The notes beneath the pieces are model-generated. The model saw nothing but the letters and a program-made list of their open reading frames with translations. It ran no database searches and was not told the origin of the DNA. A DNA stretch of 34,504 bases, from assembly GCA_948471205.1 (NCBI GenBank), contig CAOKRT010000016.1:1-34504 (forward strand), written 5' to 3'. A program made the position numbers and the translations under genes. The stretch comes from an uncultured Oscillospiraceae bacterium (GTDB lineage Bacteria; Bacillota; Clostridia; Oscillospirales; Acutalibacteraceae). This document shows, one piece after another, positions 7,009 through 14,488 of this stretch (positions are counted from its first letter, which is position 1; the number at the start of each line of letters is the position of its first letter).

Positions 7009-8706
7009 ATGTTATTAACAAAATACGGGGAAACGCTGAACAGGCAGCATCCCTTAAATGAATATCCGCGTCCGCAGTTTGTAAGAAACAGTTACATAAA
7101 TTTAAACGGAATTTGGAAATGTGAATTTTCCGATGATAAAAAACTGCCTGAAAAATTCAGCAGTGAAATTGTTGTTCCGTTTTCACCGGAAACACCTCTT
7201 TCCGGTGTGAACCGTGTGTTAAAGCCCGGTGAATATCTTCATTATGAAAAAGTGTTTGAAATACCTGAAGGATTTAATAAAGGCCGGGTATTTCTGCATT
7301 TCGGCGCAGTGGACCAGATCGCCTGCGTTTATATAAACGGAAAAAAAGCTGGAAGCCATACAGGCGGATACACACCGTTTAAATTTGAAATAACTTCTTT
7401 TATTCAAGAAGGGGAAAATGTTCTGCATGTTTCGGTATTGGATTATTCGGATACAAAGGAATATTCCAAGGGTAAGCAAAAATTCAGCCGCGGCGGCATA
7501 TGGTACAGCCCCCAAAGCGGTATTTGGCAGACGGTATGGCTTGAAAGCACACCGAAAGAATTTCTTGAAAAGGTCAGAATAACACCTGATTATGATAAAG
7601 AGCAGGTAAGTTTTGCGTTTTTCGGAACAGATGATGTTATTACTACTATTTATGACGGTGATGAAATGATTGCCGAAACAAAGGAGAAAACTGTAAAAAT
7701 ACCTGATTTCAAGGCGTGGTCTCCTGAAAATCCGTTTCTGTATCATGTTAAATTTCAGGCTTGCGGAGAAGTAATTCAATCTTATTTCGGAATGCGAAAG
7801 TTTTCAACAGGCACTGATGAAAACGGTATAAAAAGACTGTTTCTTAATAATAAACCGTATTTTCATAACGGACTGCTTGATCAGGGCTATTATCCTGACG
7901 GCTATTTAACGCCGCCAAGCAACAAAGCTATGGAGGATGATATTATAAAAATGAAGGAGCTTGGATTTAATATGCTTAGAAAGCATATTAAAATAGAACC
8001 GCTTCTTTGGTATCATTACTGTGATGTAAACGGAATTCTGGTATGGCAGGATATGGTTAACGGCGGCGGCAATTACGGACTTGAAATATCCGTGCTTCCG
8101 TTTATCGGAATAAATCTTGACGATACAAATTATAAAACGTTTAAAAGAACGGATAAATCGGCAAGAGAGCTTTATTATACTGAACTGAATGAAATGCTGG
8201 ATTATCTTTATAACTGCCCATGTATTGCGCTTTGGGTGCCGTTTAACGAAGGATGGGGGCAGTTTGATTCTCATATTGCTTACGATATGCTGAAAAAGCT
8301 TGATCCTTCCAGAACCGTTGATACAACATCAGGCTGGCATGACAGAGGCTGTTCCGATGTTATTTCCAAGCATATCTATTTTACGCCGATAAAGGTGAAG
8401 CAGGGTAACCGCCCGTATGTGCTATCGGAATTCGGCGGATATTCTCAGAAAATAGCAGGGCATACTTTTAATAATAAAATGTTTGGCTACAAAATTTATA
8501 AGACAAAGGAAAGTCTTACAAAAGCATATAAACGCACATTTGAAAAAACAATCATTCCGCAGATAAAAACAGGTTTAAGTGCAACTGTGTATACGCAGGT
8601 TACGGATGTTGAGGATGAACTGAACGGCATTTTAACATATGACCGAAAAGTAGTTAAAATAGACGAAAAAACAATGAAAGAAATAAACAGAAAGGTGAAA
8701 TTATAA
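7009..8706 (+). CDS. Glycoside hydrolase family 2 protein (beta-galactosidase/beta-glucuronidase type)
   Basis: This 565-residue protein has no signal peptide, so it is cytoplasmic. The N-terminal jelly-roll sugar-binding domain contains [12 protein letters not shown], the segment around [13 protein letters not shown], and [20 protein letters not shown] short immunoglobulin-like segment follows (about 185-255), then the TIM barrel. The predicted acid/base is Glu414 in NEGWGQF and the predicted nucleophile Glu474 in [10 protein letters not shown], both in positions expected for GH2. The Asn before Glu414 is present. It lacks the extra C-terminal domains of LacZ. The start ATG 7009 has AAGGGGAA upstream. 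Its stop overlaps the next start by one base. The substrate cannot be told from sequence. Confidence 0.9.
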   Translation: MLLTKYGETLNRQHPLNEYPRPQFVRNSYINLNGIWKCEFSDDKKLPEKFSSEIVVPFSPETPLSGVNRVLKPGEYLHYEKVFEIPEGFNKGRVFLHFGAVDQIACVYINGKKAGSHTGGYTPFKFEITSFIQEGENVLHVSVLDYSDTKEYSKGKQKFSRGGIWYSPQSGIWQTVWLESTPKEFLEKVRITPDYDKEQVSFAFFGTDDVITTIYDGDEMIAETKEKTVKIPDFKAWSPENPFLYHVKFQACGEVIQSYFGMRKFSTGTDENGIKRLFLNNKPYFHNGLLDQGYYPDGYLTPPSNKAMEDDIIKMKELGFNMLRKHIKIEPLLWYHYCDVNGILVWQDMVNGGGNYGLEISVLPFIGINLDDTNYKTFKRTDKSARELYYTELNEMLDYLYNCPCIALWVPFNEGWGQFDSHIAYDMLKKLDPSRTVDTTSGWHDRGCSDVISKHIYFTPIKVKQGNRPYVLSEFGGYSQKIAGHTFNNKMFGYKIYKTKESLTKAYKRTFEKTIIPQIKTGLSATVYTQVTDVEDELNGILTYDRKVVKIDEKTMKEINRKVKL

Positions 8707-9290
8707 TGAATCAGCTTGAAGAAAAAAACGGAATAAAAGCATTGATTAAAACAAATATGGGAGATATGGAATTTGTATTGTTTCCGCAGGCAGCGCCAAA
8801 GGCTGTTGAAAATTTTATAACCCATTCTAAAAACGGATATTATAACGGATTGATTTTTCACCGTGTAATTAAAGATTTTATGATTCAGGGCGGGGATCCT
8901 GACGGTACCGGCTGCGGCGGTGAATCCATTTACGGCAGCAGTTTTGAAGATGAGTTTTCCATAGATGCAAGAAATTATTACGGTGCACTTTCAATGGCGA
9001 ATTCAGGACCTAACACAAACGGCAGTCAGTTTTTTATCGTTCAGGCGAAATCTGTGCCTTCCAATCTTTTAGACCAGATGGAGCAACTGAAGGATAATGG
9101 TTTTCCGCAGCAGGTTATTGATAATTATAAAAAGGTTGGCGGAACACCGTGGCTTGATTTTCATCACACGGTATTCGGTCAGCTTATCAGCGGCGGAGAA
9201 ACGCTGGAAGATATAGCTTCCGTGAAATGCGGTATGGCTGATAAGCCGGTATACGATGTTGTTATTAATACAATAGAAATAACTGAATAA
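8706..9290 (+). CDS. Peptidyl-prolyl cis-trans isomerase, cyclophilin type
   Basis: This 194-residue cyclophilin catalyses proline isomerisation. Core motifs are [19 protein letters not shown] (catalytic Arg), [15 protein letters not shown] and [14 protein letters not shown]. An insertion between the NGSQFF strand and FHHTVFG (about residues 120-155, [19 protein letters not shown] region) is larger than in minimal bacterial cyclophilins and is common in clostridial ones. There is no signal peptide or lipobox, so it is cytoplasmic. The start overlaps the GH2 stop as TAATG, with AAAGGTG upstream, so the two are translationally coupled. Confidence 0.95.
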   Translation: MNQLEEKNGIKALIKTNMGDMEFVLFPQAAPKAVENFITHSKNGYYNGLIFHRVIKDFMIQGGDPDGTGCGGESIYGSSFEDEFSIDARNYYGALSMANSGPNTNGSQFFIVQAKSVPSNLLDQMEQLKDNGFPQQVIDNYKKVGGTPWLDFHHTVFGQLISGGETLEDIASVKCGMADKPVYDVVINTIEITE

Positions 9291-9303
9291 TTTTTTTGTT
9301 TTT

Positions 9304-9335
9304 GAGGCAGTGAGCAGGTCACTGCCTCTTTTTTT
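9304..9335 (+). terminator. Strong terminator after the cyclophilin gene
   Basis: GAGGCAGTGA (9304-9313) pairs perfectly with TCACTGCCTC (9319-9328) around GCAGG and is followed by seven T. It separates the GH2-cyclophilin unit from spoIIGA. Confidence 0.93.
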
Positions 9336-9476
9336 GCCTTTTACCGCCCTAAGAAAGTGAATTTTTCTTAAAAAAGGCAATATTCAGTTTTCCTCCTTTC
9401 CGATATTAACAGCTCTTTGTTGCGCGGCATTTTCATCTTTTTAAATCCGTTTTTTAATTTTAGTGTGCAATATTAT

Positions 9477-9509
9477 TTGACATTTTATTTGTTTCTGCCG
9501 ATGTATAAT
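9477..9509 (+). promoter_or_regulatory. Putative spoIIG-type promoter with 21-bp spacer
   Basis: Perfect TTGACA (9477-9482) and perfect TATAAT (9504-9509) are separated by 21 bases instead of 17. Long spacers (21-22 bp) are characteristic of the Spo0A-activated, sigma-A-dependent spoIIE and spoIIG promoters of B. subtilis. TTTGACA at 9476-9482 is TGTCAAA on the other strand, matching the core of a Spo0A box (TGTCRAA) overlapping the -35 element. The predicted start near 9516 would put the AGGTGG ribosome binding site at the extreme 5' end, which is a caveat. Confidence 0.6.
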
Positions 9510-9526
9510 GAAACAGGTGGTGGCTT

Positions 9527-10324
9527 ATGAATGTAATTTATATAGATGTACTTTTTGTGGTTAATTTTTTCATAACCTTTTTTCTTGTTCTGGTTACTGC
9601 CAAATTCGCCAAACGAAAAGAAAAACTTTGGCGAACGGTTGCTGCATCTTTCCTCGGCGGTATGTATTCGCTTGTTATACTGTGCAACAATCTTAATTTT
9701 TTTGTATCGTGCCTTGGAAAACTTTTTGCCGCCTGTTTCATTATTGCTGCCGCTTTTCAACTAAAAGGTTTGAAAACGTACATAAAAGAAGTTGCAATAT
9801 TCTTTTTTGTCAGTTTTCTGTTTGTGGGAATAATCATAGGGCTGTGGTTTATATTCAAACCAAACGGAGTTGTAATAAATAATTCAACGGTGTATTTTAA
9901 TATTTCTGCCCGTGTGCTTCTTATAACTGCGTTTACTGCCTATATTATTTCCGTAGCTGCTATTAGACTTTATAACAATAAGACGGCAATTCGGGACCTA
10001 TACTGCGTAACTGTTTATAAAAACGACGAAAAAGTAAAATTTTTTGCTTTTGCAGACAGCGGAAACAATCTGAAGGAACCGTTTTCAAACAGTCCGGTAA
10101 TTGTTGCCGAACAAAAATTGTTTGAAAATTTTGCATGTCAAAGATTGATTCCGTTTTCAACAATCGGAGGGGAGGGGGTGCTGAATGCATTTAAGCCTGA
10201 TAAGGTGGAAATTAACTCATCATTGGGAAGTGTGGAAATAAATGATGTTTACATAGCCCTTAGCGACAGTGTAAAAAAAGGAGAATATCAGGGAATTTTA
10301 AATCCTAAAATTTTAAATGTCTGA
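9527..10324 (+). CDS. spoIIGA: Sigma-E processing peptidase SpoIIGA
   Basis: The protein is 265 residues. The N-terminal half has about five hydrophobic membrane segments (beginning IYIDVLFVVNFFITFFLVLV). The C-terminal half is a soluble aspartic-protease-like domain. FADSGNNLKEP carries the predicted catalytic Asp177, close to Asp183 of B. subtilis SpoIIGA, and the YQGILNP ending fits the family. It cleaves the pro-sequence of SigE in the mother cell after a signal from the forespore. The start ATG 9527 has AGGTGGTGG upstream. sigE follows after 93 bases in the classic spoIIG order. This assignment rests on the DSGN motif, topology and neighbour, and is strong. Confidence 0.93.
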   Translation: MNVIYIDVLFVVNFFITFFLVLVTAKFAKRKEKLWRTVAASFLGGMYSLVILCNNLNFFVSCLGKLFAACFIIAAAFQLKGLKTYIKEVAIFFFVSFLFVGIIIGLWFIFKPNGVVINNSTVYFNISARVLLITAFTAYIISVAAIRLYNNKTAIRDLYCVTVYKNDEKVKFFAFADSGNNLKEPFSNSPVIVAEQKLFENFACQRLIPFSTIGGEGVLNAFKPDKVEINSSLGSVEINDVYIALSDSVKKGEYQGILNPKILNV

Positions 10325-10350
10325 GGGATAAATATAAAATACATATAAAT

Positions 10351-10402
10351 CGAATACTCTGTTTGGCTGCACAGGGATTATTCGTAATTAAAGCTTGCAG
10401 CC
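10351..10402 (+). promoter_or_regulatory. Candidate RNA pseudoknot upstream of sigE
   Basis: A stem forms from CGAATA-CTCTGT (10351-10362) with ACAGGG (10371-10376, one G-U pair) and TATTCG (10379-10384). Its 8-base loop contains GGCTGC (10365-10370), which is complementary to GCAGCC (10397-10402), directly before the GGAAAG ribosome-binding-site candidate of sigE. The linker 10385-10396 could span the first stem. This is inferred from complementarity only. Confidence 0.4.
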
Positions 10403-10417
10403 GGAAAGACTGAGTGA

Positions 10418-11119
10418 ATGATTATGTTTAAGAAAATTAAACAGTTTTTATTAAAATTATTTAAAAAAGAATGCTTTTACATAAACGGACCGGAAACGCT
10501 TCCTCCGCCGCTGACAAAAGAGGAAGAGGAAACCGTTATGAATGAACTGCGGCAGGGAATAGAAGTGCACAGAGATTTGCTTATCACACATAATCTTCGC
10601 CTTGTTGTTTATATTGCAAAAAAATTCGACGGCTGTGTAACATCAACGGAAGATTTGGTTTCTATCGGCACAATAGGGCTGATGAAAGCAGTGAAAACTT
10701 TTAATCCGGACAAAAACATAAAATTTGCTACATATGCTTCCAGATGCATTGAAAATGAAATTTTAATGCATCTGCGCAAGGTGAATAATGCAAAGCATGA
10801 AATGAGCTTTGATGAACCGCTTAGCATAGACTGGGACGGAAATGAACTTACGCTTCGCGATGTGCTTGGCAGTGAGCCGGATGAAATATCTGTTGATATT
10901 GAATACAGCGACGAGAAAAAACTGCTTCTTAAAATAGTAAATTCCCTTTCCGAAAAGGAAAGGGAATTAATGAAAATGCGTTTTGGAATTATGGGCGAAA
11001 CAGAACATACGCAGAAAGAACTGGCAGATTTAATGGGCATTTCTCAAAGCTATATTTCAAGGCTTGAAAAAAGGATTATTGAAAAAATCAGAAATGAAAT
11101 GATGCGGGAATATGCGTAA
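10418..11119 (+). CDS. sigE: Sporulation sigma factor SigE (as pro-sigma-E)
   Basis: This 233-residue sigma factor directs early mother-cell transcription. A basic amphipathic pro-sequence ([17 protein letters not shown]) precedes [18 protein letters not shown]. By comparison with the B. subtilis cut site, SpoIIGA should cleave between Phe20 and Tyr21. Region 2 has [20 protein letters not shown] and [19 protein letters not shown], then [21 protein letters not shown], all typical of SigE. Region 4 ends [22 protein letters not shown]. The pro-sequence is about 18-20 residues, shorter than the 27 of B. subtilis. ATG 10418 and ATG 10424 are both possible, and ribosome binding is weak (GGAAAG). 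sigG does not follow; a terminator does. Confidence 0.96.
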   Translation: MIMFKKIKQFLLKLFKKECFYINGPETLPPPLTKEEEETVMNELRQGIEVHRDLLITHNLRLVVYIAKKFDGCVTSTEDLVSIGTIGLMKAVKTFNPDKNIKFATYASRCIENEILMHLRKVNNAKHEMSFDEPLSIDWDGNELTLRDVLGSEPDEISVDIEYSDEKKLLLKIVNSLSEKERELMKMRFGIMGETEHTQKELADLMGISQSYISRLEKRIIEKIRNEMMREYA

Positions 11120-11126
11120 TTTATGT

Positions 11127-11166
11127 AGACAGAAGCAATGCTTTTTTCTTCTGTCTGACTTTTTTG
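11127..11166 (+). terminator. Terminator after sigE
   Basis: AGACAGAAG (11127-11135) pairs perfectly with CTTCTGTCT (11148-11156) and is followed by GACTTTTTT. It ends at the stop of the convergent DUF378 gene and blocks read-through into it. Confidence 0.85.
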
Positions 11167-11168
11167 CT

Positions 11169-11378
11169 TTATTCTTTAACAATGTGATTATCTCTGAATA
11201 ACAGGCTTATGCACCAGATAGCGGCAAGTCCTACGATGCTGTAAATGATTCTTGCAAAAATAGAATCCTGTCCGCCGCAGATCCAGGCAACAAGGTCAAA
11301 TTGGAAAAGACCTATCAACCCCCAGTTCAAGCCTCCGATTATGTTAAGGATTAAAGCAATTCTGTTTATAATGGTCAT
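11169..11378 (-). CDS. DUF378-family small membrane protein
   Basis: The protein is 69 residues, almost entirely two membrane helices: IINRIALILNIIGGLNWGLIGL and FARIIYSIVGLAAIWCISLLF. The GGLNWGLIG motif and the size are diagnostic of the DUF378 (YuzA-like) family, whose function is not known. GGAG lies nine bases before ATG 11378, which I choose. An in-frame ATG at 11387 abuts the same GGAG and is too close to be used. A terminator hairpin lies only a few bases upstream of its ribosome binding site, so the source of its transcript is unclear. Confidence 0.85.
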   Translation of the reverse strand: MTIINRIALILNIIGGLNWGLIGLFQFDLVAWICGGQDSIFARIIYSIVGLAAIWCISLLFRDNHIVKE

Positions 11379-11394
11379 AAATTTCATCTCCAAA

Positions 11395-11435
11395 TAAAAA
11401 AGTCGTTAGTATGATACCCATACTAACGGCTTTTT
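11395..11435 (-). terminator. Terminator between manA and the DUF378 gene
   Basis: CGTTAGTATG (11403-11412) pairs perfectly with CATACTAACG (11418-11427). On the minus strand it is followed by ACTTTTTT. On the plus strand it is followed by GCTTTTT, so it could act both ways. It lies downstream of manA but directly abuts the leader of the DUF378 gene. Confidence 0.75.
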
Positions 11436-11495
11436 ATACTTTTTTTATATTTTATATTTTTTGTCAGTTTTTTAAGATACAAAAAACTGATTGTT

Positions 11496-12449
11496 TTAAA
11501 TGTTTGTTACAATTATTTCCGCTTTTCCGTTTACTTTATATTTTCCGTAATTTGCCGGAATAAAAAAGCTGTCGCCTTTTTTGAAGGCAATTCCGTTAAT
11601 GTATCCGCTGCCTTCTGTTACAAGAATATGATGAAAGCTTTTTTCATCTGTTTCAAGCCCGATTTCCGAATGAATGTCATAATGGTAAACCGTAAACAGT
11701 TTGCATTCGGTAAGAAGCAGTCTGATACCGCCGCTGATTTCTTCGGGTTTTCCAAACGGTCTGATTTCATATTTGGCAGGTTCTGTAACGGAAACATCAA
11801 CCGCTTTGTCAATATGAAGTTCTCTCGGTTTGCCGTCTTTTCCAACTCTGCCGTAATCGTAAACGCGGTAGGTTGAATTGCTGTTCTGCTGAATTTCGGC
11901 AATAAGAGCGCCTTTTCCGATTGCATGCACGGTTCCTGCTTCAATAAAGAACAAATCGCCTTTTTTTACATTAACTACATTCAGAACATCCAAAAGCGTA
12001 TTGTTTTCAATGGCTGTTCTGAATTCCTGCGATGAAATTTTTTCTTTAAATCCGTAAATCAGTTTTGCATCCTCTGCGGCATCAAGAACATACCAGATTT
12101 CGGTTTTTCCGAATTCATGTTCCACTCTTTCTGCGTATTCATTATCAGGGTGTACCTGAATAGAAAGATTATCCCTGGCGTCAATCAGTTTAATCAGAAC
12201 GGGAAAATATGGAAATGCTGAAGAATTTGTGCCTGCTGTTTCTTTCTTTCCGCATTTTTCAATTACATCCTCAAGTGAGCATTTATCATATTTTCCGCCG
12301 TCAACAATGCTTTTTCCGTCCTTATGGCAGGCAAGCATCCATCCTTCTGCAATCGGTTCTATATCACATTTAAAGCCGAAGTCGTCACGAAGTCTTGTGC
12401 CGCCCCAGATATAATCCTTGAAAACAGGTTTCAATTTTAGAATTTCCAT
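11496..12449 (-). CDS. manA: Mannose-6-phosphate isomerase, class I
   Basis: This 317-residue cupin enzyme interconverts mannose-6-phosphate and fructose-6-phosphate. Metal-site motifs are QVHPDNEYA (Gln and His ligands), the following GKTEIWYVLDA (Glu) and EAGTVHAIGKG (His). The stretch LIAEIQQNSNSTYRVYDYGR holds the catalytic Arg region typical of class I bacterial enzymes. About 315 residues is normal for the short Firmicute form. The start ATG 12449 has AAGGAAAA nine bases upstream; in-frame sequence further up (to 12512) runs through the promoter. It is transcribed alone, divergently from the ABC-F gene. Confidence 0.96.
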   Translation of the reverse strand: MEILKLKPVFKDYIWGGTRLRDDFGFKCDIEPIAEGWMLACHKDGKSIVDGGKYDKCSLEDVIEKCGKKETAGTNSSAFPYFPVLIKLIDARDNLSIQVHPDNEYAERVEHEFGKTEIWYVLDAAEDAKLIYGFKEKISSQEFRTAIENNTLLDVLNVVNVKKGDLFFIEAGTVHAIGKGALIAEIQQNSNSTYRVYDYGRVGKDGKPRELHIDKAVDVSVTEPAKYEIRPFGKPEEISGGIRLLLTECKLFTVYHYDIHSEIGLETDEKSFHHILVTEGSGYINGIAFKKGDSFFIPANYGKYKVNGKAEIIVTNI

Positions 12450-12483
12450 AATGATTTTCCTTTTCAATAATATATTTATATTT

Positions 12484-12512
12484 AATATATCAAAATTTTG
12501 CTTCACATTCAA
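12484..12512 (-). promoter_or_regulatory. Predicted manA promoter
   Basis: On the minus strand, TTGAAT (12512-12507) and TATATT (12489-12484) are 17 bases apart. The -35 box touches the -35 box of the divergent ABC-F promoter, so the two polymerases would compete. Confidence 0.55.
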
Positions 12513-12530
12513 GGCGTAATAGTGTAAAAT
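12502..12530 (+). promoter_or_regulatory. Predicted promoter of the ABC-F operon
   Basis: TTCACA (12502-12507) and TAAAAT (12525-12530) are 17 bases apart, each one mismatch from consensus. It would drive the ABC-F, flavoprotein, cmk, plsC and ispH-rpsA genes. Confidence 0.65.
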
Positions 12531-12561
12531 AGCTATATATTTTTCAGAGGTATAAATAATT

Positions 12562-14451
12562 ATGTCAGTAGTAAGTGTTCAAAATTTAACTTTATCATTT
12601 GGCGAACAAACTTTATTTGCCAATGTTTCATTTGATATATTTGAGAAAGACAAGGTTGGATTTGTCGGAGCAAACGGTGTTGGAAAAACATCTTTGTTTA
12701 AAATAATAAAAGGTGAATATCTGCCGGACAGCGGAAATTGCTTTATAGGCAAAAACGTTAAAGTGGGATATATGGAACAGCATACCTGTTCTGACAATAA
12801 AACCGTATATGATGAACTGATTTCCGTTTTTGCTGATTTAACGGAAATGGAAAAGGAACTTGAAAGGATTTCCGAAAAACTGACTGTTAATGCTTCAGAT
12901 GAGCTTATTGCCAGGCAGGATTTTCTTACAAATGAATTTCAGAGCAAAGGCGGTTTGACTTATAAAAGCCTTACCCGTTCCAGTCTGATTGGGCTTGGAT
13001 TTGAAGAAAAGGATTTTTCAATGGAAACCGCCAAGCTTTCCGGCGGTCAGAAATCAAAGCTGATTCTTGCAAAACTGCTTCTTTCCAAAGCCGATCTGCT
13101 GTTGCTTTATGAACCTACAAATCATCTTGATATAAGCGCCGTTGAATGGCTTGAGGGCTTTTTATCCTCTTTTTCAGGATCGTTTATCGTTATTTCTCAT
13201 GACAGATATTTTCTTGATAAAATAACGGACAAAACAATAGAACTTGAAAACGGACGTCTTCGTTCCTATAAGGGAAATTATTCTGAATTTCTGGTTAAAA
13301 AGGAAGCAGAGCAAAAGGCAATAGAAGAAAAGTACAATCTTGATTTAAAAGAAATTGAACGGCTTGAAGGAATTATCGCGCAGCAAAGGCAGTGGAACAG
13401 GGAAAAGAATATTAAGACTGCCGAAAGCAAGGAAAAGGTGATTGAAAGAATCAAGGCGCAAATGGTGGTGCCGGATGCAAAGGTGCAGAAAATAAGATTT
13501 GATTTTACGCCGAAATGTATTTCCGGCGAGGATGTGCTGGAAGTAAACGGTTTGGCAAAATCATTCGGTGATAAAAAAATTTTTGAAGATATATCTTTTA
13601 ATATTACAAAAGGGGAACGTGTGTTTCTTTTGGGCGATAACGGCTGTGGAAAAACTACGCTTCTTAAAATTCTAATGAAAGATTATCCGCCTTCGGACGG
13701 TAAATTCAGATTCGGCGCAAATTTGTTTACGGGTTATTTTGACCAGGTGCAGGCAAAACTGGATTTAAAGAAAACCGCTATGGACGAGGTGTGGACAGCA
13801 TTTCCGTATTTAACCGAAACAAAGCTCAGAAATGCTTTGGCGGCGTTTTTATTTAAGGGTGATGATGTTTATAAGGTGCTTGAAAAATGTTCGGGCGGGG
13901 AACGTGCACGGATTGCGCTTTTAAAACTGATGCTTGGGCAGTTTAATTTTCTTCTGCTTGATGAACCTACAAATCATCTGGACGCTTTTTCAAGAGAAGA
14001 ACTTGAGAATACACTTTTAAATTACAGCGGAACCATGCTTATTGTTTCTCATGACAGATATTTTATCAATAAGCTTGCAACTTCTGTTATTGAACTTACG
14101 CCGCACGGTGTAAATACTTACCTCGGAAATTATGACAGCTATGCTGAAAAACGATTTATTTCCGGGGAAAAGGAAAAGAAAGAAAAAATTGTAAAAGTAA
14201 ATGATTATAAATTAAAAAAGGAAAGGGCAAGCGCGCTCCGAAAGCTGAAAACAAAACTTTCAAGAATTGAAGATGAAATTGAGAATGCTGAGCTTAACGC
14301 AGGGCTTCTTGAAGAAAAAATCTGCTCCAATCCTCCTTATGAAGAATTGCTGAAGATTACCAATGAACTGGAAGAAGTCAATCGTTTAAAAGAAACGCTT
14401 TATGAACAGTGGGAAGCAGTATCTGAAGAATTGACAGAATATGATGATTAA
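12562..14451 (+). CDS. ABC-F family ATPase (YdiF/Uup-like) with substituted Walker B Asp in domain 1
   Basis: This 629-residue protein has tandem ATPase domains and no membrane domain, so it is a translation-factor-type ABC-F acting at the ribosome rather than a transporter. Domain 1 has Walker A GANGVGKTS at 36-44 and signature LSGGQ at 159-163. Its Walker B reads LLLLYEPTNHLD, with Tyr183 where Asp is expected; Glu184 is kept. Domain 2 has Walker A GDNGCGKTT at 358-366 and a normal LLLDEPTNHLD with Asp467. The inter-domain linker is charged and helical (about 240-310). A C-terminal coiled coil (about 545-629) resembles Uup/YdiF. The start ATG 12562 has AGAGGT upstream. The exact subfamily, and whether it confers antibiotic resistance, cannot be told. 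Confidence 0.93.
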   Translation: MSVVSVQNLTLSFGEQTLFANVSFDIFEKDKVGFVGANGVGKTSLFKIIKGEYLPDSGNCFIGKNVKVGYMEQHTCSDNKTVYDELISVFADLTEMEKELERISEKLTVNASDELIARQDFLTNEFQSKGGLTYKSLTRSSLIGLGFEEKDFSMETAKLSGGQKSKLILAKLLLSKADLLLLYEPTNHLDISAVEWLEGFLSSFSGSFIVISHDRYFLDKITDKTIELENGRLRSYKGNYSEFLVKKEAEQKAIEEKYNLDLKEIERLEGIIAQQRQWNREKNIKTAESKEKVIERIKAQMVVPDAKVQKIRFDFTPKCISGEDVLEVNGLAKSFGDKKIFEDISFNITKGERVFLLGDNGCGKTTLLKILMKDYPPSDGKFRFGANLFTGYFDQVQAKLDLKKTAMDEVWTAFPYLTETKLRNALAAFLFKGDDVYKVLEKCSGGERARIALLKLMLGQFNFLLLDEPTNHLDAFSREELENTLLNYSGTMLIVSHDRYFINKLATSVIELTPHGVNTYLGNYDSYAEKRFISGEKEKKEKIVKVNDYKLKKERASALRKLKTKLSRIEDEIENAELNAGLLEEKICSNPPYEELLKITNELEEVNRLKETLYEQWEAVSEELTEYDD

Positions 14452-14488
14452 TTTATAATTGAAAATAGATTTATTTAAAGAGGATTTA

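Noticed and set aside
7219-7779. 186-codon open frame antisense to the GH2 gene
   Set aside because: The GH2 reading has clear catalytic motifs, while the antisense product has none and no start signals.
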